NCBI GenBank assembly: GCA_958296015.1
Contig: CATQIH010000021.1
Location: 1 to 64,000 of the forward strand
Source of the DNA: Cyclobacteriaceae bacterium
GTDB lineage: Bacteria > Bacteroidota > Bacteroidia > Cytophagales > Cyclobacteriaceae
DNA length: 64,000 nucleotides
Direction of reading: 5' to 3'
Shown piece by piece: positions 1 to 8,838 of the stretch; positions within the stretch are counted from its first letter, which is position 1, and every line of letters begins with the position of its first letter. A program made the translations under genes and the position numbers. The notes below the pieces were generated by a model. The model was given only the letters and a program-made list of their open reading frames with translations. It did not search any database and had not been told where the DNA came from.

Positions 1-1
1 G

Positions 2-514
2 CAGATGCTGTGGCGTTACGGCGAGGTGAAGAACGCCCGAAACCTGGCAAGAGCTTTGGTGGCATCGCGCGTAGCGCAGCCCATCAATACGGTGGAAGAA
101 CTGAAAAGCGTACTGGCAAAATTTGCCATGAGAGGACGCGAGTTCAAGTATTATGCGCAGGTGTTTCAGGCACTGCGGATAGCAGTCAACGATGAGATGC
201 AGGCATTGGAAGAAATGCTCAAGCAGACCGTAGATGTGCTGGCACCGGGTGGCAGGCTCGTGGTGATTTCTTATCACTCGCTGGAAGACCGGCTGGTGAA
301 AAACCTGATGACCAAAGGAAACCTGGAAGGAGAAGTGCATCAGGATTTTTACGGCAACGTGCTCAAGCCATTTGAGGCAATCAACAGAAAGCCGATCGTG
401 CCTTCTGCGGATGAGATTACCGCCAACAACAGAGCACGTAGTGCTAAGCTCAGAATCGCAGAGAGAATTGATACAGGTTCGGTTGAACCTTCATCTTTAA
501 CACGTAAGAAATGA
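2..514 (+). CDS. rsmH: 16S rRNA (cytosine-1402-N4)-methyltransferase RsmH, 3' part
   Basis: C-terminal part of the SAM-dependent enzyme that N4-methylates C1402 of 16S rRNA in the 30S subunit. The start and the SAM-binding half lie left of the window; about 170 codons remain. The block ISYHSLEDRLVK (residues 88-99 of the fragment) and the upstream QALRIAVNDE are family signatures. It is the first visible gene of the dcw cluster and its stop overlaps the next start in ATGA, which suggests translational coupling. No interruption is seen. Identification is secure; the true length cannot be judged. Confidence 0.93.
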   Translation, partial: QMLWRYGEVKNARNLARALVASRVAQPINTVEELKSVLAKFAMRGREFKYYAQVFQALRIAVNDEMQALEEMLKQTVDVLAPGGRLVVISYHSLEDRLVKNLMTKGNLEGEVHQDFYGNVLKPFEAINRKPIVPSADEITANNRARSAKLRIAERIDTGSVEPSSLTRKK

Positions 515-897
515 AAACAGCAGTTAAAAAGAATACCTACAGACAGAAACAAATAAAAAAGGTAAGAAGCCACGAAAGCCTGTTTACCAGGATAGAGAAA
601 TTCTTTCGCCTGGATAGCTCTATGGAAGACGGGCTGCCCGTGCGCTTTGTGCCCTATGTTTTATACTTTACCATCATTGGTATCTTTTATATAGGCAATA
701 GCCACTACGCAGACAAGACAGCCCGCAAGATTGTAAAACTTGAGTTTGAGGTAGAAGACCTGCGTGCCGACTATACCACGCTCAAAGCCGACTACATGTT
801 TGCCAGCAAACAATCAGAAGTAGCCGGGCGCGTCAAAAAATTAGGCTTGATAGAAAGTTCAACACCACCATATAAAATCATCGTCCCTGCACAGTGA
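511..897 (+). CDS. ftsL: FtsL-like divisome protein
   Basis: Small bitopic membrane protein of 128 residues: a basic N-terminal cytoplasmic segment, one hydrophobic span at about residues 46-62, then a periplasmic stretch (about 65-105) with heptad-like Leu/Val spacing that could form a coiled coil. FtsL-like proteins scaffold FtsI/FtsW at the division site. Sequence conservation of this family is weak, so the call rests mainly on topology, size and its place between rsmH and ftsI. Both ends overlap neighbours (ATGA with rsmH, GTGA with ftsI). A direct family match would need a profile search. Confidence 0.75.
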   Translation: MKTAVKKNTYRQKQIKKVRSHESLFTRIEKFFRLDSSMEDGLPVRFVPYVLYFTIIGIFYIGNSHYADKTARKIVKLEFEVEDLRADYTTLKADYMFASKQSEVAGRVKKLGLIESSTPPYKIIVPAQ

Positions 898-2987
898 ATA
901 TCAGAAACTCCATATTGGTCCGTGTACGGTTGGCATTTCTGCTGATCTTCTTCTTTGCGTTAGCTATCTTGGCCAAGGTAGCACGCATACAATACATCGA
1001 TGGAGATAAGTGGATGCAGATGTCGCGCAAGATGGGGTTGCAGTACAGAACGCTGGAAGCTGTGCGCGGTAATATCTATTCAGACAATGGCAGCCTGCTG
1101 GCTACTTCGCTGCCCTTCTACCGCGTAGTGATAGATCCTACAATAGCTGATCGTGAGCTTTTCAACAACAACATAGATTCGCTGTCTACGCTGCTTTCCC
1201 GGCGCTTCGGTATTCTCGGACCGCAGGATTACAAAAGGCGTATCCAGAATGCGCGCCTGTCGGGCAAACGGTACCTGGTATTAAGTAGAAAGAAAGTTGA
1301 CCACCTGGAGAAAAAAAAGATGGCCGAATGGCCGATATTCCGTGAGGGCAGGTACAAAGGAGGCGTGATCTTCGAGCAGGTAGACGAACGGTATAAGCCT
1401 TTTACCTTCCTGGCAGCACGTACCGTTGGGTTTGTCAATGAAAACGAACGCGGGGCCGGCCTGGAGTATAGCTTCAATCAATACCTCACCGGTAAAGATG
1501 GCAAAGGCTTATACCAGAAAATGTCGGGAGGCTACTGGAAGCCCGTCTACAACGGCACGGAAATCAGGCCGCAGGAAGGACTGGATGTGGAGACTACGCT
1601 GGATGTGAACCTACAGGATGTTACCCAGGCTTCGTTGCTGTCGGCCCTCTACACACATGATGCTGACTTCGGCTGTGCCGTGGTAATGGAAGTGCAGACC
1701 GGTGAGATCAAAGCGATGGCCAACCTGACCAAGATGAAGAATGGTAAGTATGGCGAGATGTACAACTACGCCGTAGGCGGCCTCACAGAACCCGGCTCTA
1801 CCTTCAAGCTGGCCTCTATGATCGCCCTGTTTGAAGATACGCGCCTAAATATCAACGACACCATAGATACAGGCAAAGGGGTTTACCGGTTCTACGACAA
1901 AACAATGCGTGATCACAAGTATGGCGGCTATGGTAAAATATCTATCCTGGATGCCTTCCGGTATTCATCCAACATCGCAGTGTCTAAGCTGATAGACCAT
2001 CAGTTTGGCCTAAAACCGGAGCGTTATGTAAACTACCTGCAGGATATGGGCCTTGCCGACCGCTTAGGGTTTCAGCTGGCAGGCGAAGGCAAGCCGTTTA
2101 TTCCAAAGCCTGGCACCAAAGACTGGAACGGTGTGGCCCTGCCCTGGATGTCTATTGGCTACAACATCAAAATGACACCGCTGCAAACGCTGGCCTTTTA
2201 CAATGCCGTAGCCAACAACGGAAAGATGATTCAGCCTATCATCGTCAGAAAGATCAAGAAAGCCGATCATGTGGTGGAGGCCTTTGCCCCGGTGGTGCTG
2301 AACAAAAAAATATGCTCGGACGAAACGCTTGCCAAAGTGAGAACGATGCTGGAAAGTGTGGTAGAAAGTGGCACGGCTAAAAATATCAAGAATGACTACT
2401 ACTCGATAGCTGGCAAAACCGGCACCGCGCAAAAGCTGGTAAACGGTGCCTATACACGCACCTACTATACTTCGTTTGCCGGTTATTTCCCGGCCAACAA
2501 TCCCAAGTACAGTTGCGTGGTCATCATAGACAACCCCAAAGGATCACAGAAATACGGCAGCGATGTGGCAGCACCGGTATTCAAAAATATTGCAGATAAG
2601 ATCTATGCAACAGATCTGAGTATCCATGCACCGCTTCCGGCGCAATTTGCCAGAAACGCACCTGATTCGCTCAACATTGCCGCAGGGAATTATGATGATC
2701 TGCGAACGATCTGCCAGGAGCTGGACATACCCACCGAGACAGAAGAAACTCTGGAATGGGTAAAAGTTAATGTACAACAGCAGACAGTCGCCTGGCAAGA
2801 CAATGGCAACGCCTCGCTGGAATTTGTACCGGATGTCACCGGTATGAGCCTGCGCGACGCACTTTTTCTGCTGGAAAACCGGTCGCTGGAAGTAGCATAC
2901 AAAGGTGCTGGCCGCGTACAGTCGCAGTCGCTGGAAGCAGGCAGCAAAACAGTAAAAGGAAAGCGTATCATATTAACTTTAGGATAG
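894..2987 (+). CDS. ftsI: Penicillin-binding protein FtsI with C-terminal PASTA domain
   Basis: Septal class B transpeptidase (697 aa) that crosslinks peptidoglycan in the periplasm. It has an N-terminal membrane anchor (about residues 10-28), a dimerisation region starting near RGNIYSDNG, and a transpeptidase domain with all three active-site motifs: STFK with nucleophile Ser302, SSN at 358-360 and KTGT at 508-511. The last ~55 residues (FVPDVTGMSLRDALFLL onward) form a PASTA domain, usual in Bacteroidota FtsI. The start is GTG, overlapping the ftsL-like stop (GTGA); no better ATG lies nearby. murE follows after 7 bp. It appears intact and active. Confidence 0.93.
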   Translation: MNIRNSILVRVRLAFLLIFFFALAILAKVARIQYIDGDKWMQMSRKMGLQYRTLEAVRGNIYSDNGSLLATSLPFYRVVIDPTIADRELFNNNIDSLSTLLSRRFGILGPQDYKRRIQNARLSGKRYLVLSRKKVDHLEKKKMAEWPIFREGRYKGGVIFEQVDERYKPFTFLAARTVGFVNENERGAGLEYSFNQYLTGKDGKGLYQKMSGGYWKPVYNGTEIRPQEGLDVETTLDVNLQDVTQASLLSALYTHDADFGCAVVMEVQTGEIKAMANLTKMKNGKYGEMYNYAVGGLTEPGSTFKLASMIALFEDTRLNINDTIDTGKGVYRFYDKTMRDHKYGGYGKISILDAFRYSSNIAVSKLIDHQFGLKPERYVNYLQDMGLADRLGFQLAGEGKPFIPKPGTKDWNGVALPWMSIGYNIKMTPLQTLAFYNAVANNGKMIQPIIVRKIKKADHVVEAFAPVVLNKKICSDETLAKVRTMLESVVESGTAKNIKNDYYSIAGKTGTAQKLVNGAYTRTYYTSFAGYFPANNPKYSCVVIIDNPKGSQKYGSDVAAPVFKNIADKIYATDLSIHAPLPAQFARNAPDSLNIAAGNYDDLRTICQELDIPTETEETLEWVKVNVQQQTVAWQDNGNASLEFVPDVTGMSLRDALFLLENRSLEVAYKGAGRVQSQSLEAGSKTVKGKRIILTLG

Positions 2988-2994
2988 GCAGCTT

Positions 2995-4473
2995 ATGGCA
3001 ATACTGAAAGACATACTCTACAAAGTGACGCTGAAATCAGTAGCGGGTGACACCGGTATTGATGTCAATGCTGTACACTTCGACTCCCGTAAAGCTGCGG
3101 AAGGAAGTGTATTTGTTGCCGTGACAGGTACGCAGGTAGACGGGCACCAGTTTATCGATAAAGCCATTGCGCAGGGTACTGCTGCCATTGTATGTGAAAA
3201 CCTGCCTGGCATCCTACAGCCTGGTGTTACCTACATGCAGGTAGAAGACAGCGCGCAGGCACTGGGCATCATGGCGGCCAACTTTTATGACAATCCATCA
3301 GCAAAGCTTAAGCTGGTAGGCGTTACGGGCACCAATGGCAAAACTACGGTAGTCACGCTGCTGCACCAACTGTTTATGAAGCTGGGCTACAACAGCGGCT
3401 TGCTTTCTACGGTAGCCAACAGGATCAATGATAAGATCATTCCTGCCACGCATACCACGCCCGATGCCGTGCAACTCAATGCCTTGCTGGCGCAGATGGT
3501 GAAAGAAGGCTGCACCCATGCGTTTATGGAAGCCAGTTCGCACGCTATTGTGCAGCACCGTATGGCTGGCATTACCTGGGCAGGTGCCGTGTTTACCAAC
3601 ATCACCCACGACCACCTGGACTATCATCAAACGTTTGATAACTACATCAGGGCCAAGAAGAAGCTGTTTGATGAACTGCCCAAAAATGCGTTTGCCCTGG
3701 TCAACGCCGACGACAAACGAGGGCGTGTGATGATGCAGAATACCAAGGCTGCCAAAAATACTTATGCCCTCAAAAGCATGAGCGACTTCAAAGGCAAGGT
3801 GATGACCAACTCTCTGGAAGGATTGGAACTGGAGATGAGCAGCAAAGACCATTCGGCACAAATAGTCTGGTTTACACTCATCGGCGACTTCAATGCTTAC
3901 AACCTGCTGGCAGTGTATGGGGTAGGCGTGTTGCTGGGCGAAGACCCGCAGGAAGTGCTCACGCAGCTTTCCAGTGTGAAGCCTGCCACCGGCCGGTTCG
4001 ATCAGATCATTTCGCCCGGTGGTATCACAGCCATTGTAGACTATGCGCATACGCCGGATGCCCTGGAAAACGTGCTGAATACCATCCAGAATGTGAGAAC
4101 CAAAACTGAAAAGGTGATTACCGTCGTAGGTTGTGGTGGCGACCGGGACAAGACCAAACGTCCGGAGATGGCCTCCATTGCGGCGCGGCTGAGCGATCAG
4201 GTGATCCTTACCTCGGATAATCCGCGCAGCGAAGACCCGGAGCAGATCATCAGAGATATGCAGGCGGGCATTGGAGTTACGCAGCAGAAAAAGGTGCTGT
4301 CGATCACCAACCGGCTGGAAGCCATCAAAACGGCTTGTACACTGGCGCAGGAAGGAGATATTGTACTGGTAGCAGGCAAAGGCCATGAAACGTACCAGGA
4401 GATTAAAGGAGTAAAACATGATTTTGATGACAAAAAAATTATTTTAGATATTTTCAACGCTAATCCATCGTAG
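2995..4473 (+). CDS. murE: UDP-MurNAc-tripeptide ligase MurE
   Basis: Cytoplasmic Mur ligase (492 aa) that adds the third residue to UDP-MurNAc-L-Ala-D-Glu using ATP. The N-terminal UDP-binding domain is followed by the ATP-binding P-loop TGTNGKTT (about residue 110) and a C-terminal domain with DNPRSEDP (about 407-414). In characterised MurE enzymes DNPR marks meso-diaminopimelate specificity, so DAP-type peptidoglycan is inferred. It sits between ftsI and mraY as in other dcw clusters. A 51-bp gap precedes mraY with no clear terminator. The large antisense frame across this gene is a shadow. Confidence 0.93.
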   Translation: MAILKDILYKVTLKSVAGDTGIDVNAVHFDSRKAAEGSVFVAVTGTQVDGHQFIDKAIAQGTAAIVCENLPGILQPGVTYMQVEDSAQALGIMAANFYDNPSAKLKLVGVTGTNGKTTVVTLLHQLFMKLGYNSGLLSTVANRINDKIIPATHTTPDAVQLNALLAQMVKEGCTHAFMEASSHAIVQHRMAGITWAGAVFTNITHDHLDYHQTFDNYIRAKKKLFDELPKNAFALVNADDKRGRVMMQNTKAAKNTYALKSMSDFKGKVMTNSLEGLELEMSSKDHSAQIVWFTLIGDFNAYNLLAVYGVGVLLGEDPQEVLTQLSSVKPATGRFDQIISPGGITAIVDYAHTPDALENVLNTIQNVRTKTEKVITVVGCGGDRDKTKRPEMASIAARLSDQVILTSDNPRSEDPEQIIRDMQAGIGVTQQKKVLSITNRLEAIKTACTLAQEGDIVLVAGKGHETYQEIKGVKHDFDDKKIILDIFNANPS

Positions 4474-4524
4474 CAAGTGGCATTTGGCTAAGCTTTTGCG
4501 CTGAGCCGTAAGTAAAAAAAACAT

Positions 4525-5778
4525 ATGCTTTATTACCTGTTTGATTACTTAGATAAAACTTTTGACCTGCCGGGCGCAGGTCTGTTCCAGTTCATTTCTT
4601 TCAGAGCTGGCATGGCTACGTTATTTTCGCTGCTGATTACGATCTTGTTTGGTAAAAAACTGATCAACTTCCTCAGAAAGAAGCAGATAGGCGAGGAAGT
4701 GAGAGACCTGGGGCTGGAAGGGCAGCTACAGAAGAAAGGCACCCCCACGATGGGCGGACTGATTATTCTGGCAGCTATTATCATCCCTACGCTGTTGTTT
4801 GCACGTCTTGGAAACGTATATGTGATCCTGATCTTGGTAACTACCGTGTGGATGGGTTCTGTAGGTTTTCTGGATGATTATATCAAGACCTTCAGAAAAA
4901 ACAAAGAAGGGCTGGCCGGAAGGTTTAAAGTGTTCGGACAGGTAGGATTGGGGCTGATTGTAGGGCTTACGCTCTATTTTCATGATGGTGTGCTGGTGCG
5001 TGAATTTGACGAGTCGGTGATGGAACTGATCAGTGGAGCGGATAACCCGGCTGATGATATTCCCAATACGGCTTACGACGATGTGAAGACCACCAAGACG
5101 ACGATTCCCTTTGTGAAAAACAACGAAGCGGAATACAGAAACTTTGTGTCTTTCATCACTTTCGGACTGGTAGATTTTCCGGAGAGTCTGACGTGGATTG
5201 TTTATGTGCTGATCGTTACGTTTATCATCACGGCGGTGTCCAACGGAGCCAACCTTACCGATGGTCTGGATGGGCTGGCCGCCGGTAGCTCTGCGATCAT
5301 CGGCATCACGCTGGCAATTTTGGCGTATGTGTCGGGTAACCTGCGGTTTTCTCAGTACCTGAATATCATGTACATCCCGGACTTGGGCGAACTGACGATC
5401 TATACTACCGCGTTTGTTGGGGCATGTATCGGATTTTTGTGGTACAACTCCTTTCCGGCACAGGTATTTATGGGAGATACAGGAAGCCTAGCCATTGGAG
5501 GCATCATCGCGGTGCTGGCACTGGCTGTTAAGAAAGAATTTCTGATACCTCTGATGTGTGGGATATTTCTGGTAGAAAGCCTTTCAGTGATCATGCAGGT
5601 TTCATATTTTAAATACACTAAAAACAAATATGGGGAAGGACGGCGTATTTTTCTGATGTCGCCTTTGCACCACCATTATCAGAAGAAAAACATACACGAA
5701 GCCAAGATCGTGACGCGGTTCTGGCTGGTAGGCATTGTGCTAGCCATCTTGACGCTGGCCACTTTAAAAGTAAGGTAA
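4525..5778 (+). CDS. mraY: Phospho-MurNAc-pentapeptide transferase MraY
   Basis: Polytopic inner-membrane enzyme (417 aa) that moves phospho-MurNAc-pentapeptide from UDP onto undecaprenyl phosphate, giving lipid I. Visible signatures are [21 protein letters not shown] with the Asp pair, [10 protein letters not shown] and the late HHHYQKK motif. It is about 55 residues longer than proteobacterial MraY because of a hydrophilic insertion at about residues 160-210; as far as I recall this is usual in Bacteroidota. The next gene, 10 bp downstream, is ftsW: murD, normally here, is absent. Confidence 0.94.
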   Translation: MLYYLFDYLDKTFDLPGAGLFQFISFRAGMATLFSLLITILFGKKLINFLRKKQIGEEVRDLGLEGQLQKKGTPTMGGLIILAAIIIPTLLFARLGNVYVILILVTTVWMGSVGFLDDYIKTFRKNKEGLAGRFKVFGQVGLGLIVGLTLYFHDGVLVREFDESVMELISGADNPADDIPNTAYDDVKTTKTTIPFVKNNEAEYRNFVSFITFGLVDFPESLTWIVYVLIVTFIITAVSNGANLTDGLDGLAAGSSAIIGITLAILAYVSGNLRFSQYLNIMYIPDLGELTIYTTAFVGACIGFLWYNSFPAQVFMGDTGSLAIGGIIAVLALAVKKEFLIPLMCGIFLVESLSVIMQVSYFKYTKNKYGEGRRIFLMSPLHHHYQKKNIHEAKIVTRFWLVGIVLAILTLATLKVR

Positions 5779-5788
5779 ACAAAAAGAT

Positions 5789-6931
5789 ATGGTAAAAGAC
5801 TGGGCTAAACGAAATTTGGAAGGCGATCCTGTGATATGGTTCATCGTCGTTGCCCTGTCTGGGCTGGGCATACTGGTGGTGTACAGCACCACGAGTACGC
5901 TAGCGTACCGGGTGCAGGAAGGCAACACGGAGTACTACCTGTTTAAGCACGGAATGCTGCTTGCGTTGAGCTTAGGTGCGATGTGGATCACCCACAAGAT
6001 TGATTACCGTTATTTTGCCCGTATCTCTACCATTGCGCTGTTGTTTTCTGTACCGCTGTTGCTCTTCACCTGGAGGTTTGGACAGAATATCAACGATGCC
6101 TCCCGATGGCTCACCATACCGATGGTCAATCAGGCATTTCAGCCGTCGGATCTGGCCAAGCTGGCACTGATCGCGCACTTGGCCGGAATGCTTTCGCGCA
6201 GGCAGCATCTGGTCAACCAATTCAAGGTGATCATAGGGCCTATGCTATGGTGCTGCGTGATCTGCGGACTGATTGCCCTGACCAACTTTTCGTCGGCGAT
6301 CATGCTGTTTGCTACCTGCATGTTGCTGATGTTTATTGGCCGGGTGCCAGTGCGCTATATCGCATCGCTCATCCTGGTCGGAGTGCTGGTTGTAGGAGCA
6401 TCACTGTCGCTGGGGCAGCGCGGAAGTACTGCGGTGAGCCGGGTACAAACTTTTATGAATGAAAAGGAGGAGCCTTTTCAGGCAGTGCAGGCATATATTG
6501 CTATTGCCACCGGCGAGGTGTACGGAAAAGGCTGGGGCAAAAGTGAGCAGCGGAATTTTCTGCCTTCCTCCTATTCCGACTTTATATATGCCATCATCAT
6601 CGAAGAATATGGTACCATCGGCGGCATCCTGGTGGTCTGCCTGTACCTAGGGCTGCTCTACCGGGGCATGCAGGCCGTCTCCAGAAGCGATCGCGCCTTT
6701 GGCGGGCTGCTATCAGCCGGGTTGAGCTTTGCCATCGTTATCCAGGCCATGATCAATATGGGTGTGGCAGTGGGGTTAGGACCTATTACCGGTTTGCCGC
6801 TGCCGCTGGTCAGTATGGGAGGAACCTCTTTGCTGTTTACAGGCATTGCCCTGGGTATTATTCTAAGCGTGAGCAAAAACGGGCTGATAGAGTCGGCCAA
6901 CAAAATATTAGGAAACAGTCTTGCCAAATAA
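5789..6931 (+). CDS. ftsW: Lipid II polymerase FtsW (SEDS family)
   Basis: Septal SEDS glycosyltransferase (380 aa) that polymerises lipid II together with FtsI. The sequence is almost entirely hydrophobic spans, about ten. It shows SEDS features: an N-terminal VVYSTTSTLAYR region, an SSYSDFIYAIIIEEYG segment in the large periplasmic loop with the conserved acidic residues, and the C-terminal GPITGLPLPLVSMGGTSL signature. It follows mraY closely and touches murG. Apparently intact; length is normal for the family. Confidence 0.94.
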   Translation: MVKDWAKRNLEGDPVIWFIVVALSGLGILVVYSTTSTLAYRVQEGNTEYYLFKHGMLLALSLGAMWITHKIDYRYFARISTIALLFSVPLLLFTWRFGQNINDASRWLTIPMVNQAFQPSDLAKLALIAHLAGMLSRRQHLVNQFKVIIGPMLWCCVICGLIALTNFSSAIMLFATCMLLMFIGRVPVRYIASLILVGVLVVGASLSLGQRGSTAVSRVQTFMNEKEEPFQAVQAYIAIATGEVYGKGWGKSEQRNFLPSSYSDFIYAIIIEEYGTIGGILVVCLYLGLLYRGMQAVSRSDRAFGGLLSAGLSFAIVIQAMINMGVAVGLGPITGLPLPLVSMGGTSLLFTGIALGIILSVSKNGLIESANKILGNSLAK

Positions 6932-6932
6932 T

Positions 6933-8081
6933 ATGAAGCCTACAAAACCATATCGCATTATCATCAGTGGAGGGGGCACCGGCGGGCATATCTATCCGGC
7001 CATTGCCATTGCCAATGCCTTGAAAGAGATGCATGCTGATACCAACATATTATTTGTGGGCGCCAAAGGACGCATGGAGATGCAAAAGGTGCCCGAAGCA
7101 GGGTATGACATCATTGGCTTGTGGATCAGCGGCATTCAGCGCAGGTTCACGCTCGATAATTTGGCTTTTCCGCTGAAGGTGACTACCAGCCTGGTGAAGG
7201 CTTCTAAAATTATTTCTGACTTCAAACCACATGCTGCCGTAGGGGTAGGAGGTTTTGCCAGTGGTCCGCTTATTTATGCTGCCAGCTACAGGGGCATTCC
7301 CTCGCTGCTACAGGAGCAGAACTCTTATGCCGGGCTTACCAACAAATGGCTGGCCGACAAAGTGCAGAAAATCTGCGTGGCACATGAGGGAATGGACAGA
7401 TTCTTTCCGGAGCACAAACTGGTATTTACTGGCAACCCGGTGCGGCAGAACATTGTAGACGTGGCCACCAAAGGGCTGGCAGGCAAACGGGAAGAAGCCC
7501 TGGCTGCTTTCGGGCTTTCACCAGAAAAGAAGACCATACTGGTGATCGGCGGAAGCCTGGGAGCCCGCACGTTGAACAACAGTGTAATAGACGGGATAGA
7601 CAAATTGATACAGCAGGATATTCAGGTGATCTGGCAGTGTGGTCAGAGCTATTACCAGGAAATGACAGAGATGCTCAATGTAGAGCTGCACGCGGAAGGC
7701 ATTGTGCTCAGAGAGTTTATCAAACAAATGGACCTGGCCTATGCTGCTGCCGATGTGGTGATTTCCAGAGCAGGAGCACTGGCTATTTCAGAACTTTCGC
7801 TGGTGAAAAAGCCCGTCATCTTTGTGCCTTCGCCCAACGTGGCGGAAGATCATCAGAGAAAAAATGCAGAGGCCCTGGTGAAACTGGATGCAGCCCTAAT
7901 GGTGACAGACAAGGAGGCACCTGATAGCCTCATAGATACTGCTATCGGCCTGTTGTATGACGAAAACAGACAGCAGATGTTGCAGGAAAACATTGCCAGG
8001 CTGGGCAGGCCCGATGCAGCGCAGCACATTGCACAGGAAGTAATGGACCTGATTGAGGATGTAAATAAGCCAGCGGTATGA
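6933..8081 (+). CDS. murG: UDP-GlcNAc transferase MurG
   Basis: Membrane-associated GT28 enzyme that adds GlcNAc to lipid I to form lipid II. The N-terminal ISGGGTGGHIYPA loop and the C-terminal SRAGALAISEL nucleotide-sugar motif are both present. I chose the ATG one base after the ftsW stop; an in-frame TTG 12 bases upstream is possible but would add only four residues and overlap ftsW. The stop overlaps ftsQ in ATGA, which leaves no room for murC, the usual neighbour. About 382 residues, a normal length. Confidence 0.94.
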   Translation: MKPTKPYRIIISGGGTGGHIYPAIAIANALKEMHADTNILFVGAKGRMEMQKVPEAGYDIIGLWISGIQRRFTLDNLAFPLKVTTSLVKASKIISDFKPHAAVGVGGFASGPLIYAASYRGIPSLLQEQNSYAGLTNKWLADKVQKICVAHEGMDRFFPEHKLVFTGNPVRQNIVDVATKGLAGKREEALAAFGLSPEKKTILVIGGSLGARTLNNSVIDGIDKLIQQDIQVIWQCGQSYYQEMTEMLNVELHAEGIVLREFIKQMDLAYAAADVVISRAGALAISELSLVKKPVIFVPSPNVAEDHQRKNAEALVKLDAALMVTDKEAPDSLIDTAIGLLYDENRQQMLQENIARLGRPDAAQHIAQEVMDLIEDVNKPAV

Positions 8082-8827
8082 AAACAAAAAGAAGTGCAAA
8101 AGTAGTATGCGCGTGCCTGCTGCTGATAAGCTTGATTGCTTTTGTTGAGAAAAGGCGCAGCCATAAGCCATGCAGTCATGTGGCTATAGAAATTAAGAAT
8201 AGGTACCAGAACTATTTCGTCAATGAAAACGATGTGCACTTGTTGATGACCAATACTGGTGCCGAACAGATCGTTGGTATACACCTGGCAGATTTGAACC
8301 TCAAAGAATTGGAAAGAAGGATCGAGACCAATAAGTATATCAAAAAAGCGAATGTTTATAAAGACTTGAAAGGAAACTTGATCGTAGAAGCTTTTCAAAA
8401 CAGGCCCATTGCCCGGGTTTTGCAAGCCGATGCACCCGACGCCTACATCAGTACGGATGGTGAAATACTGCCGGTATCCGACAGGTATACTGCCCGGGTT
8501 ACGCTGGTAAGCGGATCTTACGCGCCGTATTTGGTAAAACACCAGCTACAGAATGCGGAAGATCAGGCGATTTTTCAGCTCATTCATTATATAGAAGAAG
8601 ATGCGTTCTGGAAAGCGCAGATCGCCCAGGTGGAGGTGCAGAAAGATGGAGAGGTTACGCTCTATCCGCAGATAGGCAAGCAACAGATCGCGTTTGGAAA
8701 GGCAGAAAATATAGAGAGTAAATTTGCCAGACTAAGCATCTTTTATAAGCAAATAATGCCCCGCAAAGGGTGGGACAACTACAAGAATGTTAATTTGAAG
8801 TATCAGAATCAAATTGTGTGTGACTAA
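8078..8827 (+). CDS. ftsQ: Cell division protein FtsQ
   Basis: Bitopic divisome protein (249 aa): a short basic N-terminus, one membrane span at about residues 9-22, then a periplasmic part whose first section (LHLADLNLKELE-like through the YIKKANVYKDLKGN region) fits a POTRA-type domain, followed by a FtsQ/DivIB-like region (ISTDGEILPVS). It recruits and regulates the FtsL/FtsI/FtsW complex. The family is divergent in sequence, so position between murG and ftsA carries much of the weight. The start overlaps the murG stop. Confidence 0.87.
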   Translation: MKTKRSAKVVCACLLLISLIAFVEKRRSHKPCSHVAIEIKNRYQNYFVNENDVHLLMTNTGAEQIVGIHLADLNLKELERRIETNKYIKKANVYKDLKGNLIVEAFQNRPIARVLQADAPDAYISTDGEILPVSDRYTARVTLVSGSYAPYLVKHQLQNAEDQAIFQLIHYIEEDAFWKAQIAQVEVQKDGEVTLYPQIGKQQIAFGKAENIESKFARLSIFYKQIMPRKGWDNYKNVNLKYQNQIVCD

Positions 8828-8838
8828 CCCATAAACTT

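Noticed and set aside
3298-4419. A 373-codon antisense frame across murE
   Set aside because: It mirrors the codon pattern of the strongly conserved murE gene and encodes nothing recognisable.
6921-6932. TTG start for murG
   Set aside because: The ATG at 6933 just after the ftsW stop fits the conserved N-terminus better.
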